Assembly (NCBI GenBank): GCA_963777565.1
Contig: CAVZQZ010000001.1
Span: 62,001-126,000 of the forward strand
Length of the DNA: 64,000 bases
Source: CALMEC01 sp963777565
Lineage (GTDB): Bacteria > Actinomycetota > Thermoleophilia > Miltoncostaeales > Miltoncostaeaceae
Direction of reading: 5' to 3'
The translations under genes and the position numbers were made by a program. The first letter of the stretch is position 1; each line of letters starts with the position of its first letter. The notes under the pieces were generated by a model. It made no database searches. It was not told the origin of the DNA and saw nothing but the letters and a program-made list of their open reading frames with translations. Shown here one piece after another: positions 58,958-64,000 of the stretch.

Positions 58958-60360
58958 ATGATGTCAGCACGAGCCGGACGACAAACCGCGTCGGAGCGAC
59001 GCGCCGCCGCACGCGAACGCCGCACCGCGTCGATCGCCTCGATGGGCGACGGCCTGCCGGTCGTGGCGATCGTCGGGTATCCCAACGTCGGCAAGTCCAC
59101 GCTGTTCAATCGGCTCACCGGGAGGCGCGAGGCGGTCGTCGACGAGCAACCCGGGGTCACGCGGGACCGGCGCCAGGCCGCCGCCGACTGGCGGGGACGG
59201 ACCTTCCAACTGGTCGACACCGGAGGCATCGACGATTCGGACCCCACGCCCATCGGACGCCAGGTCGCGGCCCAGGCCGTGCGGGCGATCGACGAGGCCG
59301 ACCTCATCCTGTTCGTCGTCGACGCTCAGGCCGGCGCCGCCGCGGGCGACCTCGAGGTCGCGGAGCGGCTCCGCCGCACCCAGAAGCCGATCTTCGTGAT
59401 CGCAAACAAGTGCGACGACCAGCGGCACGAGGTCGACGCGCAGGCGCTGTGGGGCCTCGGCCTCGGCGAGGTGATCCCGATCTCGGCGCAGCACGGCCGC
59501 GGCGTCGGCGACCTGCTCGACGCGATCGTCGCCCGGTTGCCGGACGCGCCCGACATCGACCTCGACGCGACCGCTCCGCCCGCCATCGCGATCCTCGGCC
59601 GGCCGAACGTCGGCAAGAGCAGCATCCTGAACGCGCTCCTGGGGGAGGAGCGCGTGATCGTGCACGACACGCCGGGGACCACCAGGGACCCGGTCGACAC
59701 GATCATCGAGATCGACGGGCGCAGGGTCGTGCTCACCGACACCGCCGGGCTGCGGCGCCGGGGACGCACGAGTGAGGTCGTGGAGCACTACAGCCACCTG
59801 CGGGCAATCCAGTCGGCCGACCGGAGCGATGTCGCGATGGTGATCTGCGACGCCTCGGAGGGCGTGACCGACGCCGACCTCGCGGCCGCCGACCAGGCCG
59901 CCAAGGCCCACTGCGCGACGATGCTGGTCCTCAACAAGTGGGACCTCGCCCAGCCGGATCTCGATCATTTCACCGGCCTGGTGCGGGCCAAGGTGCGACA
60001 GCGGCCGCCGATCGAGGTGAGCTCGGCGGTGACCCGCGAGGGCATCGACCGCCTGATTCCCGCGGCGCTGCGGCTCCACGCCAAGCTGGGCGAGCGCATC
60101 TCGACGAAGCGCCTGAACACGGAGCTGCGGCGTCTCGCCGAGGAGCGGCCGGGTCCGCGCGGCCGCGACGGGCGGCGCCTGTCGCTGCGCTACATCGTGC
60201 AGACCGGCGTCAGACCCGCCGACGTTCCGCCTCGACGTGAACGACAAGGGCGCTCCTGACCCGCGACTACATCTTCTGGCTCGAGAACCGGCTGCGGCGG
60301 GCATTCGACTTGGACGGCGTGCCGCTCATCATCGAGGTGCGCGAGCGGCTCAGAACGTAG
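58958..60360 (+). CDS. der: Ribosome biogenesis GTPase Der, 3' end frameshifted
   Basis: Double GTPase acting in large-subunit assembly. Two G domains with P-loops GYPNVGKST and GRPNVGKSS, and G3/G4 motifs DTGGI, NKCD, DTAGL and NKWD; a KH-like domain follows. Near 60211 and 60254 one extra base each (both in C-rich runs) displaces the last 50 residues: FRLDVNDKGA and TRDYIFWLENRLRRAF are in other frames, ending at TAG 60358-60360. ATG 58958 gives a basic N-terminal extension; ATG 59042, right before LPVVAIVG, is an equally plausible start. Confidence 0.93.
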
Positions 60361-60478
60361 CCGCGCGGGCAGCGGGCGCCACCGCGTCGCTTCACCAAGG
60401 CTTTACCGAAGAGCCGGCCGGATCGGGCGGGGACGGTGCTACCGTCGAACACGTTCGGTCACCCGCTGGAGGTAGGGA

Positions 60479-62077
60479 ATGGATCTCGTAATCACCCGGA
60501 CGCCGAACCGGCGCCGTGCCGCTGCCGGCGCGCTCGCCGCAGTCGCGGCGGCATCGCTCGCGGTCGCTGGATGCGGTGGAAGCTCGACCTCGGCGGGCGC
60601 GGGGCCGGCCGGCGTCGCCGCGTTCGTCCCGGCGGGCTCGCCCGTGTACTTCGAGTTCTCGACGGCAGCGGACGGCGCCCAGTGGCAGCAGGCGATCGCC
60701 CTGGCCCAGCGATTCCCGGGCTACGGGAAGGCGATCTCGAAGGTCACGGGCAACCTGGCGAACGAGGGCGTCGACTTCGTCAACGAGGTCAAGCCGCTCC
60801 TCGGCTCCGGGGCGGCCGTCGGCGTCTTCGACATCAAGGGGCTCAAGTCGAAGAGCAAGGCCTCCGCCGTCATGGCGGTCGACCTGGCCGACGGCAAGGA
60901 CGCCGACGTCGTCAAGCTGATCCAGAGCGGCAAGAACCCCGCCAAGATGATCGGCCAGCACGACGGGGTCGACCTGTACGGCGACCATAACGCCGTCATC
61001 GCGGTCTTCGACGGCACCGCCGTCGTCAGCGACTCCACCGCCAACGTCAACCGCGCGATCGACGCGCACCGCGGCGGCGACTCCCAGACCATGGCCGGGT
61101 CTGCCCGGCTCGACCAGGCGTTCGCCGACCTGCCAGACGAGTCGCTCGCACAGGGATTCGTCGACATCGGCGCGCTGCTCAAGATCGCCGAGAGCGAGGG
61201 CGGCGCCGACGTGACGAAGCAGCTCGCGAGCTCCGGAATCGGCGCCGACGCGTCACTGGGCGTGTCCGTCTCGGCCGAGAGCGACGGGATCCGGGTGAAG
61301 GCCGTCGGCCATTCCCTTGGGTCCGGATACGGTGCCGGTGAGCCGTTTACCCCGACGCTCGTCGACCACGTCCCGGCCGACGCCCTCGCCTACATCGGCG
61401 TCAAGAACCTCTATTCGGCCGGTGAGGGTCTCGTCAAGCAGTTGAGCGCGCAGAACCCGGAGGTCAAGAAGGGGCTCTCCCAAGCGTCGCTCGTGCTCCC
61501 GATGCTCGGGATCAACCTCGACGACATCAAGGGGCTCACGAGCCTCGAGCACGCGATCGTGGTCACGAAGGGCAGTCCCACGCCCGGTGTCGTGGCCGCT
61601 CTCCAGGTCGCCGAGCCGGCGAAGGCGACGGCGACGCTCGACCAGCTGCGTACGACGGCGCCCGCGCTGCTCGCGACGAGCGGCAGGAAGATCCCGCCGT
61701 TCAAGGCGGTGAAGCTGGCGAACGGCGTGTCGGGCTGGCAGTCGGCGATCGACCCCCGCGCGGGCGTGGTGTACGGCGTCGACGGCAATCTCGCCCTTAT
61801 CGGGACCCGTCCCGACGCGGTCAAGTCGGTGCAGGCGCCGTCCTCGAAGCTCAGCGACGACCCGGCGTTCGAAGCGGCCACCCGGCAGATGCCGTCGAAG
61901 GTGGACAGCTTCGTGTGGGTCAACGGCGAGGAGCTCCTCCCGAGCCTCGAGGCGCTCGGAGCGCTCAACGACGCCCCGAAGGAGGTCGTCCCCAACCTCC
62001 GTCCGGTGAAGAACCTGGCGGCCTGGAGCACCGGGGGCGAGACGCCGACGTTCGAGGCGTTTCTGACAATCAAGTAG
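60479..62077 (+). CDS. DUF3352 lipoprotein
   Basis: A 532-residue exported protein. The signal sequence ends in a lipobox VAGC followed by Gly/Ser, so it is predicted to be lipid-anchored. The body matches DUF3352: AAFVPAGSPVYFEFST near the start, LVDHVPADALAYIGVKNLYSAGEG in the middle, and FVWVNGEELLPSLEAL near the end, two related halves of the fold. Function unknown; such proteins are frequent in Thermoleophilia-like genomes. GGAGGTAGGGA precedes ATG 60479 and a TACCGT box lies at 60440-60445. Confidence 0.82.
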   Translation: MDLVITRTPNRRRAAAGALAAVAAASLAVAGCGGSSTSAGAGPAGVAAFVPAGSPVYFEFSTAADGAQWQQAIALAQRFPGYGKAISKVTGNLANEGVDFVNEVKPLLGSGAAVGVFDIKGLKSKSKASAVMAVDLADGKDADVVKLIQSGKNPAKMIGQHDGVDLYGDHNAVIAVFDGTAVVSDSTANVNRAIDAHRGGDSQTMAGSARLDQAFADLPDESLAQGFVDIGALLKIAESEGGADVTKQLASSGIGADASLGVSVSAESDGIRVKAVGHSLGSGYGAGEPFTPTLVDHVPADALAYIGVKNLYSAGEGLVKQLSAQNPEVKKGLSQASLVLPMLGINLDDIKGLTSLEHAIVVTKGSPTPGVVAALQVAEPAKATATLDQLRTTAPALLATSGRKIPPFKAVKLANGVSGWQSAIDPRAGVVYGVDGNLALIGTRPDAVKSVQAPSSKLSDDPAFEAATRQMPSKVDSFVWVNGEELLPSLEALGALNDAPKEVVPNLRPVKNLAAWSTGGETPTFEAFLTIK

Positions 62078-62086
62078 CGACCGTGA

Positions 62087-62112
62087 CCGGGCCCCGCCCC
62101 AGCGGGGCCCGG
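62087..62112 (+). terminator. GC-rich hairpin after the DUF3352 gene
   Basis: CCGGGCCCCGC (62087-62097) and GCGGGGCCCGG (62102-62112) form a perfect 11-bp stem with a four-base loop, ten bases after the stop. No T run follows, as is common for terminators in very G+C-rich genomes. Confidence 0.65.
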
Positions 62113-62134
62113 GGGTCGCGGCCGCGGCGATTGC

Positions 62135-62168
62135 TATGCTCGCCGCCGTTTTCACTGGAAAGGCGGCG
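62135..62168 (+). promoter_or_regulatory. metK -10 box and leader hairpin
   Basis: TATGCT (62135-62140) is a probable -10. CGCCGCC (62141-62147) pairs with GGCGGCG (62162-62168), and the right arm is the only purine-rich sequence before ATG 62176, so the stem could hide the ribosome site. It is too small for a known SAM riboswitch. Confidence 0.4.
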
Positions 62169-62175
62169 GTAACGC

Positions 62176-63367
62176 ATGCGGGAGTTTCTCTTCACGTCGG
62201 AGTCGGTCACCGAGGGCCATCCCGACAAGATCGCGGACCAGATCTCGGACGGCGTCCTCGACGCCGTCATGACCTCCGACCCGATGGGCCGTGTGGCGTG
62301 TGAGACGCTGGTCACCACCGGCCAGGTGGTGATCGCCGGAGAGATCTCCACCACCACCTACGTCGACATCCCCAAGATCGCGCGCGAGACGATCCGAAGG
62401 ATCGGCTACACACGTGCGAAGTACGGCTTCGACGCGGACACCTGCGGCGTATCGGTCGCGCTCGACGAGCAGAGCCCCGACATCGCCCGGGGCGTCGACA
62501 CGGCGCTCGAAGCGCGCGGCGTCGGCAACGAAGACGAGTACGACCTTCAGGGCGCCGGCGACCAGGGTCTGATGTTCGGGTACGCCAGCGACGAGACGCC
62601 GGAGCTCATGCCGCTGCCGATCACGCTCGCGCACCGGCTCTGCCAGCGCCTCGTCGACCGTCCGGCGCGACGGCATGGGGTACCTCCGGCCCGACGGCAA
62701 GTCGCAGGTCACGGTCCGCTACGTCGACGGGCGCCCCACCGAGGTCGCCGCCGTCGTCATCTCGTCGCAGCACTCGCCGGACGTCACAAACGACCGATTG
62801 CGCGAGGAGATCACGGGAAACGTCATCCAACCCGTCCTCGCCGAGTTCGACATGTGGCGGGACGCGATCACCGTCTACATCAACCCGACCGGGCTGTTCG
62901 TCGTCGGCGGGCCGATGGGCGACTGCGGCCTGACCGGGCGAAAGATCATCGTCGACACCTACGGCGGCATGGCCCGCCACGGCGGCGGCGCGTTCAGCGG
63001 CAAGGACCCGTCCAAGGTCGACCGGTCCGCCTGCTATGCGGCGCGATGGGTGGCGAAGAACGTCGTGGCCGCGGGACTCGCGTCGCGGTGCGAAGTGCAG
63101 GTGGCCTACGCGATCGGCGTCGCCCGGCCGGTGTCGATCATGGTCGAGTGCTTCGGCACCGAGACCCGCAGCCCGATCGAGATCGAGAAGTGGGTCGACG
63201 AGAACTTCGACCTGCGCCCGGCGGCCATCATCGAACGCCTGAACCTTCGCCGGCCGATTTACCAGAAGACCGCGGCGTATGGTCATTTCGGCAGGAATGA
63301 TCCGGACTTCACATGGGAAAACACCACCATCGGCGACGCGTTCGCCGGCACGTCCCGGGAGGGATGA
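62176..63367 (+). CDS. metK: S-adenosylmethionine synthetase, one frameshift
   Basis: Makes SAM from Met and ATP. It starts MREFLFTSESVTEGHPDKIADQ, then GAGDQGLMFGYA, and after the shift GMGYLRPDGKSQVTVRY, NPTGLFVVGGPMGDCGLTGRKIIVDTYGG and GGGAFSGKDPSKVDRSACY. One extra base near 62652 (CTCGTCGACC should read CTCTCGACC) moves the frame; the rest runs cleanly to TGA 63365-63367, about 396 residues. All catalytic blocks are intact. A 27-residue peptide gene begins one base past the stop. Confidence 0.95.
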
Positions 63368-63368
63368 C

Positions 63369-63452
63369 ATGAAGCGCTCCTTTCTCTTCGCAGTTCTCTT
63401 CGGCTTCGTGATCGGCGCCGCCCTGGTGCTGCGCCGCCGCTCCGAGGCCTGA
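63369..63452 (+). CDS. 27-residue membrane peptide
   Basis: ATG 63369 starts one base after the metK stop and encodes 27 residues (MKRSFLFAVLFGFVIGAALV, then LRRRSEA). One hydrophobic helix is flanked by basic residues, a typical single-span micro-membrane protein. The upstream GGGAGGGATGACATG supplies a ribosome site (GGGAGGG). Codon use matches neighbours. Function unknown; translational coupling to metK is likely. Confidence 0.5.
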   Translation: MKRSFLFAVLFGFVIGAALVLRRRSEA

Positions 63453-63495
63453 CGCCCGACCGGCTGCCCACCGTCTGGCGGGTCGCGCGCCTGCG

Positions 63496-64000
63496 GTGAC
63501 GCAGCGCGCCGACGGCGGCGACGCCGTCCAGGTCGTCCTGCTCGTCACGACACGGGCCCTGGACAGGACCCTCGACTATGCCGTCCCGCCGACGCTCGCG
63601 GGGCGGGTGGCGGTTGGGTCCCTCCTCGCGTGCCCGCTGGGACGTCGCACCGTGCTCGGCGTCGCGGTCGGCGCGGAACCCCCGTCGTGGGAGGGAGATC
63701 TGGCGCCGCTGGCCGGGGTGGTCGAGACGCCTCCCGTCGCGCCGAATCTCATGGAGCTCGCCTCCTGGGTGGCGCGCTACTACGCGGCGCCGCTCGCGGC
63801 GTGTCTGAGACTGGTCCTGCCCCCGGGCGTGGACACGTCGCTTCGGCCGTTGCCCGGCGGAGGGTTCACCCTCGGGGCGCCCAAGGGCCCCCCGACCCGA
63901 CTCGTCGCGAGCGACCCGGTCGAGGGGGGCAACGCCCGTCAACGCGAGATCCTCGACGCGCTCAGGCGGGGCGGGGGCCGCATCGCGGCCGCCGCCCTGT
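63496..64000 (+). CDS. priA: Primosomal protein N' (PriA), N-terminal part
   Basis: The frame from GTG 63496 stays open to the window edge (168 residues). It shows the PriA 3'-DNA-end-binding domain: VQVVLLVTTRALDRTLDYAVPP, GSLLACPLGRRTVLGVAVG, then LMELASWVARYYAAPLAACLRLVLPPG. The beginning of the next domain (NARQREILDALRRGGG) precedes the helicase core, which lies outside. PriA restarts stalled replication forks; actinobacterial homologues often lack helicase motifs, which cannot be checked here. Confidence 0.85.
   Translation, partial: MTQRADGGDAVQVVLLVTTRALDRTLDYAVPPTLAGRVAVGSLLACPLGRRTVLGVAVGAEPPSWEGDLAPLAGVVETPPVAPNLMELASWVARYYAAPLAACLRLVLPPGVDTSLRPLPGGGFTLGAPKGPPTRLVASDPVEGGNARQREILDALRRGGGRIAAAAL

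Overview
This window is a chromosomal segment of a very G+C-rich bacterium (roughly 70% by eye) with many GTG and TTG starts and tightly packed genes, often joined by ATGA or TGATG overlaps. A deep-branching actinobacterial lineage such as Thermoleophilia (Solirubrobacterales-like) fits best. The grounds are the SARP/propeller/solute-binding fusion, the PAC2 protein, the scpA-scpB-rluB and aroA-cmk-plsC-der gene orders and the -10 boxes lying just upstream of starts. This placement is inference. I see no phage, insertion sequence, CRISPR array, rRNA or convincing tRNA.

Layout. 0-9.7 kb: nucleotide, repair and cell-surface genes (M20 peptidase, pyrG, RodZ-like, DUF3891, DUF429, PDZ/TPR protein, then deoA-mutM-P1 peptidase). 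9.7-15.7 kb: a complete oligopeptide/dipeptide-type ABC importer (permease, lipoprotein, permease, two ATPases). 15.7-26.9 kb: glutaredoxin, then a long rightward run recO-glyQ-glyS-ppdK-DUF853 ATPase-hypothetical-dgt-methyltransferase. 26.9-33 kb: CDF transporter with three tandem cytoplasmic domains, secreted CAP protein, PAC2 protein, class-I amidotransferase, and a beta-class DNA methyltransferase coupled to an AI-2E-type permease. 33-37.5 kb: an acyl-CoA operon (isobutyryl-CoA-mutase-type large subunit, thiolase, acyl-CoA dehydrogenase) divergent from a MarR regulator. 37.5-43.1 kb: CPBP protease, trpS, and a large transmembrane SARP regulator fused to a beta-propeller and a solute-binding domain, facing a small membrane protein across four 11-bp-spaced repeats. 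43.2-60.4 kb: a chromosome-segregation and aromatic-biosynthesis supercluster (scpA, scpB, rluB, aroH; hisC, aroF, tyrA; aroA, cmk, plsC, der) split by two blocks of unrelated genes. 60.4-64 kb: DUF3352 lipoprotein, metK, a 27-residue membrane peptide and the start of priA.

Two general features stand out. First, many genes carry single-base indels, nearly all +1, concentrated at 17.3-22.7, 39.2-41.8 and 48.4-51.5 kb. They hit essential genes whose protein sequence stays conserved across frames, so they look like consensus errors rather than decay. Second, many starts have a TANNNT box 6-9 bases upstream, which implies leaderless transcripts; this decides several start codons here.

The most promising candidate for an undescribed system is the one-component SARP regulator at 39.4-42.7 kb with its repeat array and small divergent membrane protein.
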